The notes beneath the pieces are model-generated. The model saw nothing but the letters and a program-made list of their open reading frames with translations, was not told the DNA's origin and searched no databases. A stretch of 64,000 nt of DNA, taken from NCBI RefSeq assembly GCF_014205015.1, contig NZ_JACHMO010000001.1, positions 3,410,001 through 3,474,000 on the forward strand, in the 5' to 3' direction. The translations under genes and the position numbers were made by a program. Position 1 is the first letter of the stretch; the number at the start of each line of letters is the position of its first letter. Source of the DNA: Saccharothrix ecbatanensis. Its GTDB lineage: Bacteria > Actinomycetota > Actinomycetes > Mycobacteriales > Pseudonocardiaceae. Positions 1 to 7,949 of this stretch are shown in pieces.

Positions 1-104
1 ATCGCCTGGTCCACCTCGTCGAGCCGCCCGGTCTGTTGCGCGCGAGTCCAGATCGCGAGCGCGTTTTCGGACAATGAGGTCGCATGATCGGATCCCGCAG
101 CCAC
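1..104 (-). CDS. N-terminus of a TPR-like protein, cut by the left edge
   Basis: Read on the minus strand, the frame starting at GTG 104 (or TTG 74) gives DHATSLSENALAIW followed by RAQQTGRLDEVDQA. This has the spacing of the TPR-like units of actinobacterial CHAT/caspase-TPR proteins (typically RxxxLsnLgnaLrxRxxxTGxlxDLdxAi). The frame is closed by a stop at 156-158, so little of the N-terminus is missing; the rest lies outside the window. The start is unclear: GTG 104 overlaps the divergent gene at 84 by about 20 bases, while TTG 74 leaves a 9-base gap, and neither has a good ribosome site. Only 34 residues are visible, so the family call is tentative. Confidence 0.4.
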   Translation of the reverse strand, partial: MAAGSDHATSLSENALAIWTRAQQTGRLDEVDQA

Positions 105-470
105 GATGTGACAGTATCTGCCGCCGTGGACGTGGAACGGGCGGCTTTGACAAGCCTATGCAAAGAGTTCGACGCGCTGCGGGACGAGGCGCGGCGGCAC
201 TCCGTCGAACGCGAGCGACTGCTCGACCAGATCCTGGTGGAGGCCAGAGCCCGGCGGCCCGTGCTCGGCCTGCTCGGCCGCCTGCTCGGCACCGACGGTG
301 ACACCACGTTGCGCGCGTTGGGCGGCGGGTTGCCTGGAGGCGGGCCCGGCCGTGCGAGCGGAGAGCGGTTCAGCTGCCCTGACGGTTCCTGCGACCGGAC
401 CGACGTGCCGCCTCCGGCGGGTGCCCTGCCGCGATGCCGGGTGACCGGTCAGCTCATGCGGCAGGCATAG
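84..470 (+). CDS. Small protein with C-terminal Cys motif, conflict-system-associated type
   Basis: A 128-residue protein of unknown function. GAGG lies five bases before the ATG. Residues 15-65 are rich in heptad-like Leu/Arg/Glu and may form a helical hairpin or coiled coil (ALTSLCKEFDALRDEARRH onward). The C-terminal 30 residues hold C-x4-C then, after about 15 residues, P-x-C-x3-G, reminiscent of short Cys tails on small partner proteins in actinobacterial NTP-dependent or caspase/TPR-associated conflict systems. That link is from memory of the family and is supported only by the divergent TPR-like fragment next to it. Five bases separate its stop from the next gene, so the two are probably one transcript. 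Confidence 0.55.
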   Translation: MIGSRSHDVTVSAAVDVERAALTSLCKEFDALRDEARRHSVERERLLDQILVEARARRPVLGLLGRLLGTDGDTTLRALGGGLPGGGPGRASGERFSCPDGSCDRTDVPPPAGALPRCRVTGQLMRQA

Positions 471-475
471 CCGCG

Positions 476-1375
476 ATGGGTGGATTCTTCCAGGAGCTGG
501 CCAAGGTGCTTGCCCAGCGGTGGCTCAGCCTGCTCGCCATCCCGGGCGCCTTCTTCATCGCGGTCGCCTGGCTGGCCGTCACCCTCGGGCATGCGAAGGC
601 ATGGGACCACACGCTGCTGTCTCAGCGCGCCACGGCCGTGGCCACCACGGTCACGAAACTGCCCGCCGGCGCCCAAGTGCTCCTCGCCGTGGCGTTCCTG
701 GTGGCTCCCGCCGGCGTCGGTTTCGCCGTCCAGGCACTCGCCGGCGTGACGCGGCGGCTGTGGCTCGGGCAGTGGCCGAGACAGCTCGCGGCCCTGCCGG
801 TCCGTCGCCGGCGTGCACGGTGGCATCGGCTGGTGGCGAAGCGCAGGCGCCTCGAAGAGGAGAGCCGTGAGCCGCGCACAGCGCGGGAACAGGACCTGAT
901 CGACGCGGCCGCCGACCGGGTGAACCGGATGGCCATGGCCGAGCCGGGCAGACCGACCTGGATGGGCGATCGCATCCACGCCGTCGAGTCGGTCGCGCTG
1001 CACCGCAGCGGACTCGACCTCACCTTCGGGTGGCCGCGGTTGTGGCTGCTCCTGCCGGAGACCACCCGGACCGAGCTCGGCAACGCGCACGCGGCTTTCG
1101 CGGCCGCGGTCGCCACCGGCACCTGGGCGTTGCCGTACCTGGCGCTCGGCGCGTTCTGGTGGCCTGCCGCGGTGATCGCCGTCCTCGTCGGGCTGACCGG
1201 CTGGGCGCGTGCCCGTGCCGCGATCACCGACCTGTCCTCGCTCGCCGAAGCCGCCGTCGACCTGCACGGACGTGAGCTCGCGGCCGCACTCGGCGTGGTC
1301 GATCCCGAAGGCACGGGTCCGCTCACGGTCGACGACGGCGAGCGGACGACGGCTCTTATGCGCAAAGGCCGGTAG
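476..1375 (+). CDS. Predicted integral membrane protein of unknown function
   Basis: A 299-residue protein starting at ATG 476, six bases after the upstream stop; an earlier in-frame ATG at 434 would overlap that gene and adds a tail without character. Predicted membrane segments lie near residues 17-37 and 63-85 and as a hydrophobic pair near 205-245. The loop between them is very basic and probably cytoplasmic (PVRRRRARWHRLVAKRRRLEEE, quoted in part), and the C-terminus is soluble. I do not recognise a domain. Tight coupling to the Cys-motif protein suggests a membrane partner or effector of the same system, which is inference from position only. Confidence 0.65.
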   Translation: MGGFFQELAKVLAQRWLSLLAIPGAFFIAVAWLAVTLGHAKAWDHTLLSQRATAVATTVTKLPAGAQVLLAVAFLVAPAGVGFAVQALAGVTRRLWLGQWPRQLAALPVRRRRARWHRLVAKRRRLEEESREPRTAREQDLIDAAADRVNRMAMAEPGRPTWMGDRIHAVESVALHRSGLDLTFGWPRLWLLLPETTRTELGNAHAAFAAAVATGTWALPYLALGAFWWPAAVIAVLVGLTGWARARAAITDLSSLAEAAVDLHGRELAAALGVVDPEGTGPLTVDDGERTTALMRKGR

Positions 1376-1414
1376 GACTTCACCCGTGAGCGGATACTGC
1401 CGAGTCCTTGACGT

Positions 1415-1917
1415 CTACGGGCCGACACGACCATGGCCGGCCGGAAGCGCGGCGATAGCGTCACGGACCGGGTGGTGCTGTACCAGGGTCAGGCGAATCG
1501 GGGACTTCGTCAACTCGTTGCGGTGCCGGATGACGATCTGAAAGAACGCTGAATCGTCGACGGAGTCGATCTCGTGGTCCACGACCGTGTGCTCGGCGAG
1601 GACGGTCTCGATCACGACGCGGTCCTTGTACACCGCGACGTGCAAGTTCGGATACTGGAAACGCACCCAGCCGATCCAGCCGGTGCACTCGTCCTCGGCG
1701 ACAGGTGCGGCAGCGGGTCGTGGAACCTCCCCCACAGGCCGCCCTCGCCCACGAGCGCCGGAAGAAGCCATCGGCACGTCGCGTACAGCAATGTGCCCAG
1801 CACCAAGACGAAGCCTATGTCACCGGGCAGTCCGGTCAGCCCGAAAGCGACGCACGCACCGAGGATCCCGGCGGCGGGCACCAGGAAATCGGCTATTCGC
1901 CAAGCAAGTCTGCTCAT
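1415..1917 (-). pseudogene. Small membrane protein gene with an apparent frameshift
   Basis: From ATG 1917 (GGGGG ahead of it) the frame encodes two hydrophobic segments (FLVPAAGILGACVAFGL; IGFVLVLGTLLYATCRWLLP) and reaches WGRFHDPLPHLSP near 1700. It then degenerates. A frame shifted by one base continues with natural-looking protein (ECTGWIGWVRFQYPNLHV, later VVIETVLAEHTVVDHEIDS) to a stop at 1415. The two halves together make a plausible membrane-anchored protein of about 165 residues. The simplest reading is loss of one base around 1697-1706, either a real mutation or a sequencing error; programmed frameshifting is possible but no slippery site is obvious. Function unknown. Confidence 0.55.
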
Positions 1918-2079
1918 GCATCCCCCATAGCAGTACGCTCTGACACAGCGAGCGCTTTCCTGGTTGCGACTATTACGCGGTGCCACGGACTGACACCCGA
2001 CCGGCACGGGCGGCGATGCACCATCTCCGGCACGTCGCTGCCCGGTCGGTGAGAACGCCATCCTCCTGGCTGCACCCGG

Positions 2080-2121
2080 TACTCCGTGGCACCGAGTACT
2101 GCTACGCGGTGCCACGGAGTA
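2080..2121. terminator. 15-bp perfect inverted repeat after the beta-propeller gene
   Basis: Arms 2080-2094 (TACTCCGTGGCACCG) and 2107-2121 pair perfectly around a 12-base loop, 38 bases beyond the stop of the minus-strand beta-propeller gene. There is no U-tract, which is usual for actinobacterial terminators. A direct copy of the right arm (ACGCGGTGCCACGGA) occurs again at 1975-1989, so a protein-binding role is also possible. Confidence 0.5.
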
Positions 2122-2158
2122 GTGAGTGTCAGCGCGGCTACAGTGCGGCCGGCGGTGG

Positions 2159-3499
2159 TTACTCCCAGCGGTGCCACTGGGCGGTGGCGTCGGACTGGTA
2201 GAGCACGACGTTGGAGTCGTTCTGAACGACCAGGCGGTCGCAAGTGGTGTTCCAGGTGTTGGTGTGCCACTTGGCCACGCCGGCCGGGGTGTAGAGGACG
2301 AAGTTGCCGTCGTGTTGGAGGACCGCGCGCGTCGCGCCGGAGCCATTGGTGCGGGTGTGCCACAGCGCCTCGCCGGTCGCGGCGTAGAGCACCAGGTTGC
2401 CGTCCGACTGCATGATCAGCCGGAACCTGCCGTCCCGCGAGGTCCGGTACTGGCCGACGGCCAGGCTCTCGCCGCGCACCACCCGGTCGCTGCCGCGCGC
2501 GGGTGCGCCGGTCGTGTCGTGGACCGTGATGTACTGGCCCGCGTCATGGATCAGGTAGAACTCCGTGCCGTCCGGCGTGAAGGCCACGTGCGACGGGTAC
2601 CGGTCGACCGGTTCGGTGGAGGCGATCGTGTTGGTGGCCACGTCGATCGCCAGCAGGGTGTGCTCGTGGTGGCTGGTGACGAAGACCTGGCGACCGTTCG
2701 GTGCGGCGGCCAGACCCCTGGGCGACCCGGCCACGTCGATGGTGGCTCCGACGTAGTAGCCCTCCGTGGCGATCATGTACACCTTGTTGGCCATGTAGCT
2801 GGTGGCGTACACACGTAGGCCGTCCGGCATGACTGCGATCCGACTGGGGGTGGTGGGCAGCGGCACGGTGGCGATCACGCGGTCGGTCGCGGTGCTGAGC
2901 ACCACGATGCTACTGCTCTGGTAGTCCGTGAGGTACGCGCGGGAGCCGTCGCGCGTGACTTTCACGTCCGTCAAGGTGCCGTAGCCGATATCGACCGCGC
3001 GGGGGACATTGGTCGCGGTGTCGATCACCGACAGGTAGTTGGCGCCGGCGACGTAGGCCTTCTTCCCGTCCGGGGTGACGGCGACGGCGTTCGGGCTGAT
3101 CAGCGGTAGCACCGAGATCCTGGTGACCGCCCTGGTCGCGGTGTCGATCGCCAGCACCGAGCCCTTGTCGGTGTTGAGGTCGCCGTGATCGGTGACGTAG
3201 GCGGTACGGCTGTCCGGGGTGAACGCGATGCGGCCGACCCTCGCGCCGACGTCGATGACGCCGCTGACCGTCCTGCTCGCGGTGTCGATGACCGTCACCC
3301 TGCGGTCCTCCGCGCTGGTGGCGTACGCGAAGGCCCCGTTCGGGCTGACTTCGACCGCGACCGGGTACCTCCCGGCGCCGATGTACGCCGGTCGGTCGGC
3401 GGCCACCGCCACGGCCGGCACCGACGCGACCAGAGCCGCGACCGCGAGCAGGCCGACTGCCGCCGATCTCGACCGGATTCTTCGTGTGTGACCCTGCAT
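2159..3499 (-). CDS. Secreted YVTN beta-propeller protein with C-terminal bulb-type lectin domain
   Basis: Start ATG 3499 is chosen because AGAGGGGAAG precedes it and a clean signal peptide follows (MQGHTRRIRSRSAAVG, then a hydrophobic run ending AVAVAA, cleavage near residue 34). The 446-residue product has repeated YVTN/SMP30-like blades (NAVAVTPDGKKAYVAG, SRIAVMPDGLRVYAT, SHVAFTPDGTEFYL) to about residue 320. About 110 residues of bulb-type (D-mannose-binding, B-lectin) fold follow, with the motif QxDGNLVLY in three forms: MQSDGNLVLYA, LQHDGNFVLYT and VQNDSNVVLYQ. Such proteins act outside the cell, probably in binding glycans or the wall. The substrate is unknown. Confidence 0.85.
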   Translation of the reverse strand: MQGHTRRIRSRSAAVGLLAVAALVASVPAVAVAADRPAYIGAGRYPVAVEVSPNGAFAYATSAEDRRVTVIDTASRTVSGVIDVGARVGRIAFTPDSRTAYVTDHGDLNTDKGSVLAIDTATRAVTRISVLPLISPNAVAVTPDGKKAYVAGANYLSVIDTATNVPRAVDIGYGTLTDVKVTRDGSRAYLTDYQSSSIVVLSTATDRVIATVPLPTTPSRIAVMPDGLRVYATSYMANKVYMIATEGYYVGATIDVAGSPRGLAAAPNGRQVFVTSHHEHTLLAIDVATNTIASTEPVDRYPSHVAFTPDGTEFYLIHDAGQYITVHDTTGAPARGSDRVVRGESLAVGQYRTSRDGRFRLIMQSDGNLVLYAATGEALWHTRTNGSGATRAVLQHDGNFVLYTPAGVAKWHTNTWNTTCDRLVVQNDSNVVLYQSDATAQWHRWE

Positions 3500-3826
3500 G
3501 GCGCACTTCCCCTCTTGACCCATTCTTGGCACGCAACCGCAGTCGTCGACGACGCGCGCCGCTGCGCCCTGATTTGCCCGGATCTTGCCAGACGGGCATG
3601 CCCGCCCGGGGGGAATCGTGCTACTGGGCAACGGCAGGCCCGGGTGCGATGGTTCGGTCGCCGTAGTGCTTCCATCCACTGTGGACTGTCAAAGCCGGCC
3701 GTGTCCGGTTGACTGGTACCCCACAGGCGCCCGTGACCCGGTGCCGGAGCTGCGCTCGGGCCTTCACGTCGAGACGGCGGCTACCGGGCCGGTGTGGCTC
3801 GGTAGCCGCCGTGCGAAGCGCTGCTG
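3500..3826. other. Intergenic region between two secreted-protein genes
   Basis: About 330 bases with no credible gene. It holds the promoter side of the beta-propeller gene at its left and the pectate lyase terminator hairpin (3774-3812) at its right. Confidence 0.6.
3774..3812 (-). terminator. Hairpin terminator of the pectate lyase gene
   Basis: Arms 3774-3786 (ACGGCGGCTACCG) and 3800-3812 are perfectly complementary over 13 bp with a 13-base loop. It starts 15 bases past the pectate lyase stop codon in the direction of transcription. No U-tract. Confidence 0.7.
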
Positions 3827-5500
3827 TTAGCAGCTGCCGTTCGACTCCTTCATGCCGGTGTTGGCGCCTGCGGTCTGGGCGACGATGGCCGGCACGCAGG
3901 AGGCCTGGTCGAGCGTGAAGCTGTAGGGGATGTTGACGGTGGTGGTGGACTTGACGTCCGGTCCGGCGGGCTTGTTCTCGCTGCCGGGGGCGGACCAGGT
4001 GACGTTGTCGAAGATGTTGCCGCTGACCTGCCAGTAGCCGGCCATGTCGGTGTAGAACGTGCCGAGGACGTCGCGGGAGTTCTTGAAGTAGTTGTTGTCG
4101 ACCTTGGCCTTGGCGCCGGCCCGGGAGTTGATGCCGGACTCGTTGAGGCTCACGTAGTGGTTGTTGTACATGTGGCCGACGCCGCCGCGCAGCAGGGGCG
4201 CCCGGGAGTCGATGTTCTCGTACAGGTTGTGGTGGTAGGTGACGAACCCGTTGGAGAGGTCGCTCTCGCTGGACCCGACCAGCCCGCCGCGGCCGGAGTT
4301 GCGCAGGGTGCTGTAGGACAGGGTCACGTACTGGGTGTTGTTCTTCATGTCGAACAGGCCGTCGTAGCCTTCGGACTCGCCGCCCGACGCGAGCAGGGTG
4401 GTGTGGTCGACCCAGACGTTGCGGACGTTGCTCTCCATGCCGATGGCGTCACCGCCGTTGGACGTGGGAGAACCGGACTTCTTCACGTTCCGGACCGTCA
4501 CGTTCCGGATGATGATGTTGCGCGAGTCGCGGATGTGGATGCCCAGTTGGTCGAAGACCGCTCCGCTGCCGACGCCGATGATCGTGACGTTGCTGATCTG
4601 CTTGAGTTCGATCACGCCCGAGGCGGTCGAGCAGCTGCCGCCCGACACCTGACTGGTGTTGCCGTGGTTGATCGTGCCCTCGACCTCGATGATGATCGGG
4701 GTGGAGCTGCTGGCCCGGCCGCACAGGGCCGCGTGGATCTGCGTTCCCGTGGTGGCCCGGACCTTCGCCCCGCCCTGACCGCCGGTGGTCCCGCCGTTCT
4801 GGGTCGCGAAGCCGGTCGCGGCACCCGTGGGCGGCGGGTTCGACGTCGTGGTGGTGGTCGTGGTCGACGTCGTCGTGCTGGTGGACGTCGAGGTGGAAGT
4901 GGAGGTCGACGTCGAGGTCGGCCCTCCGCTCGTCGGGGTCAACGTCCACTGCTTGGTGGCCACGCTGTCGCAGGAGTTGGTCTGCACCAACGCGCCGACG
5001 GAGGTGGAGCTGTCCTTGATGTTCATGCACTTGGTGCTGTTGGTGTCGACCAGGCGGTAGTTGCTGCCGCTCGCGGTCGCGGTCCAGATCTGGCCGGGGC
5101 CGTCGGTGCACGCGACCTGCTGGATCGCCTTGCCCGCCGATGTGGACGCGTCCTGCACGCCGACGCACAGGCCCGTGGCGACCGAGCTGATCCGGTAGCC
5201 GCCGCTGACCGCGGTGAGCTTCCACTGCTGGCTGCTGTCGGTGCCGCACGACGCCTGCTGGAGCTGGACGCCGGCGCTCGCGGTCCCGTTGGGCACGTTG
5301 AGACAGTGCCCGGTGCCGACATTCTTCACGGTGTACGTGCCCGCGCCGATCGCCGCCGAAGCGGTCGTGATCGGCCAGACGACGAGCGTGGCGGCCAGCG
5401 CCGTGGCGCCCGCCGCCGCTGCCAGGCCCACGCGCCATCGCGCACCGCGCCGCTGTGCGGCCCGCGTGGCGGCCCGTGTGGTGGGAGGTTGAACATTCAT
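3827..5500 (-). CDS. Secreted pectate lyase (PL1) with N-terminal ricin-type CBM13
   Basis: Cleaves polygalacturonate by beta-elimination outside the cell. ATG 5500 has GGAGAAG in front; it is followed by a twin-Arg-rich leader and hydrophobic core ending TTASA (about residues 1-49). Residues 52-190 are a ricin-B lectin domain in three repeats, each with a Q-x-W signature (SQQWKL, GQIWTA, TKQWTL). Then comes a Ser/Thr-only linker (about 195-220) and a PL1 parallel beta-helix (about 230-557). Family hallmarks present are VWVDHTTL, the HHNLYEN strand and SRAPLLR, which contains the RxPxxR motif with the catalytic arginine. Monocistronic, with its own terminator and an operator-like palindrome upstream. 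Confidence 0.92.
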   Translation of the reverse strand: MNVQPPTTRAATRAAQRRGARWRVGLAAAAGATALAATLVVWPITTASAAIGAGTYTVKNVGTGHCLNVPNGTASAGVQLQQASCGTDSSQQWKLTAVSGGYRISSVATGLCVGVQDASTSAGKAIQQVACTDGPGQIWTATASGSNYRLVDTNSTKCMNIKDSSTSVGALVQTNSCDSVATKQWTLTPTSGGPTSTSTSTSTSTSTSTTTSTTTTTTTSNPPPTGAATGFATQNGGTTGGQGGAKVRATTGTQIHAALCGRASSSTPIIIEVEGTINHGNTSQVSGGSCSTASGVIELKQISNVTIIGVGSGAVFDQLGIHIRDSRNIIIRNVTVRNVKKSGSPTSNGGDAIGMESNVRNVWVDHTTLLASGGESEGYDGLFDMKNNTQYVTLSYSTLRNSGRGGLVGSSESDLSNGFVTYHHNLYENIDSRAPLLRGGVGHMYNNHYVSLNESGINSRAGAKAKVDNNYFKNSRDVLGTFYTDMAGYWQVSGNIFDNVTWSAPGSENKPAGPDVKSTTTVNIPYSFTLDQASCVPAIVAQTAGANTGMKESNGSC

Positions 5501-5635
5501 CGACTTCTCCGCTTCTGACTTACCCGGACGCCGGAACTGGCGGTGGCGTTCACGCTGGGCGGAACCCGCTGTGGAGAAATCCACCGGCACGCGTCGGCCA
5601 ATGCCACGCGTCCAAGGTGCTTCCTCACGTCGTTG

Positions 5636-5653
5636 TGGGAAACCGCTTTCCCA
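5636..5653. promoter_or_regulatory. LacI-family-type operator upstream of pectate lyase
   Basis: TGGGAAA-CCGC-TTTCCCA: 7-bp perfect arms around a 4-base centre, about 140 bases upstream of the pectate lyase start. The layout resembles operators of actinobacterial LacI-family sugar regulators. No such regulator is encoded in the window. Confidence 0.55.
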
Positions 5654-6471
5654 TCGAATGCTAGATAGTCCGGAAGTGGCTGGTCAATAACGGTTTTCGC
5701 AGGCGGCGGTCGGTAAGTGTCGAATACGATCGAACGCCCAGGTCACGGGTGGTTGAACTGATCAGCTGCCAGCTGCGGGATCAATGCGGCCGGTCATACT
5801 TGTGAACAGAATCGACGGGTGCCGATCACACTTGTGAACAATGGGGCGACGGTGGTCGCATTCAGCCCGGCGGTGGCCTCCGAGAGCCAGTCCGGACCAT
5901 GCCCGCGAAACCGGAAGTACACCCGCAGCGGTTGAGCAGAAGCGTGCTGGGCGGGTGGAGTTCGCCGTGTTCGCGCTGTCGTCGGCGGACGGGTTGGACG
6001 AGGGGTTCGTTCTGCCGTCTGGAGGCTGCCTTCCGTTGCCGCCTGTGGTGATCGAGGGGCGCGAGGCGCAGTGGCTCGTGTCGCCGACTGAGTGTGACGG
6101 GCTGATGACCGGGCCTGAGCCGGCAGGGCTGTTGACCTTGGAGACATCAACCGGCGTTGACGCGCCAGACCGGTCCGCTAGGGCCGGGGCGAAAGACTCG
6201 CGGGAAACCATCCGGAGCAACTGCACCCAGACCGTCGACGACTTCAATCGGATGGGCGTCGAGACCGTGGTCAACCGAGTGCCCAGCAGGGAAGCACTGG
6301 TGCGCCACTGGGGGGATCCGGGCCTGGCGGTGCCGGCCACCGGTCTCACCAGCATGCTCATGCACATCCTGGCCGACAAGCCGGAAGAGGGCTCCTCTTT
6401 CCTCCCCCAGTGGCTCGCGATCACCCTGGTTGCCATTGCCGGGCTCGGCCTGTTCGGCAACGTCGTTGTCG
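5654..6471. other. Stretch without a recognisable gene
   Basis: Long open frames exist on both strands here, as expected from the base composition, but none has a recognisable domain, a convincing ribosome site and gene-like codon use throughout. A plus-strand frame from 5841 contains a hydrophobic run near 6406-6470 (LPQWLAITLVAIAGLGLFGN) and could be a real or decayed gene of unknown function. I treat the stretch as probably degraded sequence upstream of the cobW remnant. Confidence 0.4.
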
Positions 6472-6735
6472 TTACACCTGTTCGGCCTCGGTGTGGCCGG
6501 CGAGCTGCTCGACGGCCACACCGCGCGGCAGGAATTGGTGTTCATCGGCGTCGACCTGGACCGCGACGAACCCCGCCGCCGCCTCGACCCCGCCCTGCTC
6601 GCCGACGCCGAACTGGCGATCGGTCCGACCGCGTGACGGCGGTTCCACGACCCGCTGCCCGCGTGGGACGACCTCGAAGCGCACCTGAACGAACACCTCT
6701 CCCCCGCTCCGCGCAGGCCGGTGGGGCGGCAGTGA
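6472..6735 (+). pseudogene. Remnant of a CobW-family GTPase gene (C-terminal domain)
   Basis: One frame reads GELLDGHTARQELVFIGVDL, then RRRLDPALLADAELAIGPTA, a TGA at 6634-6636, and continues RRFHDPLPAWDDLEAHLNEH to a TGA at 6735. This matches the CobW C-terminal domain (RQELVFIG, LDxxLLxDxE, then W-x-x-DPFPxW). The TGA stands exactly where the family has Trp, so a TGG to TGA nonsense change is likely. The GTPase domain is missing. CobW proteins are Zur-regulated metal chaperones in many bacteria, which fits the Zur-like box 39 bases downstream. Confidence 0.7.
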
Positions 6736-6773
6736 CGACGGGGCACGCACACGAGCATGACTCACATCACCGT

Positions 6774-6788
6774 TGATAACGGTTATCA
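6774..6788. promoter_or_regulatory. Zur-box-like palindrome before the metal ABC operon
   Basis: TGATAAC-G-GTTATCA, a perfect 7-1-7 inverted repeat of the Fur/Zur type, 36 bases upstream of the permease GTG. Zur boxes of actinobacteria have this TGAxAAxxxxTTxTCA form. Zinc rather than iron is favoured by the CobW remnants and the His-rich protein nearby. Repression in zinc-replete cells is the expected effect. Confidence 0.75.
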
Positions 6789-6824
6789 GATGCAGTTACG
6801 CTCTCGCCGCCCCTTGCCCCCAGA

Positions 6825-7949
6825 GTGATCGGCTTCGTCATGGCTGTTCGTCCGCGGTCGTCCGCGTCGGTCGACCGCGACCGGCGGGCGTCCGTTCGCC
6901 GGTCGCGGACCGTTCAGCGGGTGGCGGTCGCGGCCCTCGGCCTCGCGATCCTGGTGCTGGTGATCGCCTCCGGCTCGATCGGAACGGTCGAGGTCGGGCT
7001 CGTGGACACGGCGCGGATCGTGGTCGGGCACCTGGTGCCGGGTATGCCGTGGATGTCGGACGGCAGCCTGACAGTGCTGCAGGACCAGGCGGTGTGGCAG
7101 TTCCGGCTGCCCCGTGCCCTGCTGGCCGGGCTGGCGGGCGCCGGGTTGGCGCTGGCCGGCGCGATCATGCAGGTGATCGTGCGCAACCCGCTGGCCGAGC
7201 CGTACCTGCTCGGTGTGTCGTCGGGCGCGGGAGTCGGCGCGGTGCTGGTCATCACCCTCGGCTCGGCGGCCGTCGGTGGCCTCCCGCTCGGCGTGGCGGC
7301 GTTCGCCGGGGCGTTGGTGGCCAGTGCGTGCGTCGCGCTCATGGCCCAGCGCGGGGGCGTGCTGTCGCCGACCAGGATGATCCTGTCGGGTGTCGCCCTG
7401 GGTTCGCTGTTCAGCGCGGTGACGAGCTACCTGACGTTGACGACCGAGGCGCAGAACGTGTTCAGCGTCCTGTTCTTCCTACTGGGCAGCGTATCCGCCG
7501 CGTCCATGGGTTCACTGGTGGTTCCCGCGGTGGCGTTCGTGGTGGCGTGTGTCGTCGTCGGCCTGCGAACGCGGGCGATGAACGCGCTGCTGACCGGTGA
7601 CGAGTCCGCGACTGCGTTGGGTGTGGACGTGAACCGGCTGCGGGCCGTCCTGCTGGTGACCGCGGCGCTGCTGACCGGGTCGGTGGTGTCGGTGAGCGGG
7701 GGGATCGGCTTCGTGGGCCTGGTGATCCCGCACGTGGCGCGCATCCTCGTGGGCGCGGACCACCGGCGGATGCTGCCGGTCGCGGTGCTCGGCGGCGCGG
7801 CGTTCCTGATGCTCGCGGACCTGTTGTCGCGCACGGTGGCGACGCCCGCAGAGGTGCCGATCGGCATCCTCACCGCGGTGGTGGGCGCGCCGTTCTTCCT
7901 GTGGCTGATGCGCCGTGACACGGGCGCGCGGGCGGGACTGGACCGATGA
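6825..7949 (+). CDS. FecCD/BtuC-type metal-chelate ABC permease
   Basis: A 374-residue inner-membrane permease of the FecCD family, with about ten hydrophobic segments and conserved family stretches (VWQFRLPRALLAGLAGAGLALAG split over residues 89-111, RNPLAEPYLLGVSSGAGVGA, GGIGFVGLVIPHVARILVG, PAEVPIGILTAVVGAPFFLW). It would import a metal-siderophore or related chelate. Start GTG 6825 is used; ATG 6840 is a close alternative. The stop overlaps the ATPase start by ATGA, so the operon is translationally coupled. The Zur-like box sits directly upstream. Confidence 0.9.
   Translation: MIGFVMAVRPRSSASVDRDRRASVRRSRTVQRVAVAALGLAILVLVIASGSIGTVEVGLVDTARIVVGHLVPGMPWMSDGSLTVLQDQAVWQFRLPRALLAGLAGAGLALAGAIMQVIVRNPLAEPYLLGVSSGAGVGAVLVITLGSAAVGGLPLGVAAFAGALVASACVALMAQRGGVLSPTRMILSGVALGSLFSAVTSYLTLTTEAQNVFSVLFFLLGSVSAASMGSLVVPAVAFVVACVVVGLRTRAMNALLTGDESATALGVDVNRLRAVLLVTAALLTGSVVSVSGGIGFVGLVIPHVARILVGADHRRMLPVAVLGGAAFLMLADLLSRTVATPAEVPIGILTAVVGAPFFLWLMRRDTGARAGLDR

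Noticed and set aside
5762..6460. Minus-strand open frame over the region left of the cobW remnant
   Set aside because: Ser/Pro/Arg-rich translation with no ribosome site or recognisable motif; judged an accidental frame.
6736..6824. Cobalamin riboswitch before the BtuCD-like transporter
   Set aside because: The leader is under 100 bases and lacks the B12-box. The Zur-like palindrome explains the control better.
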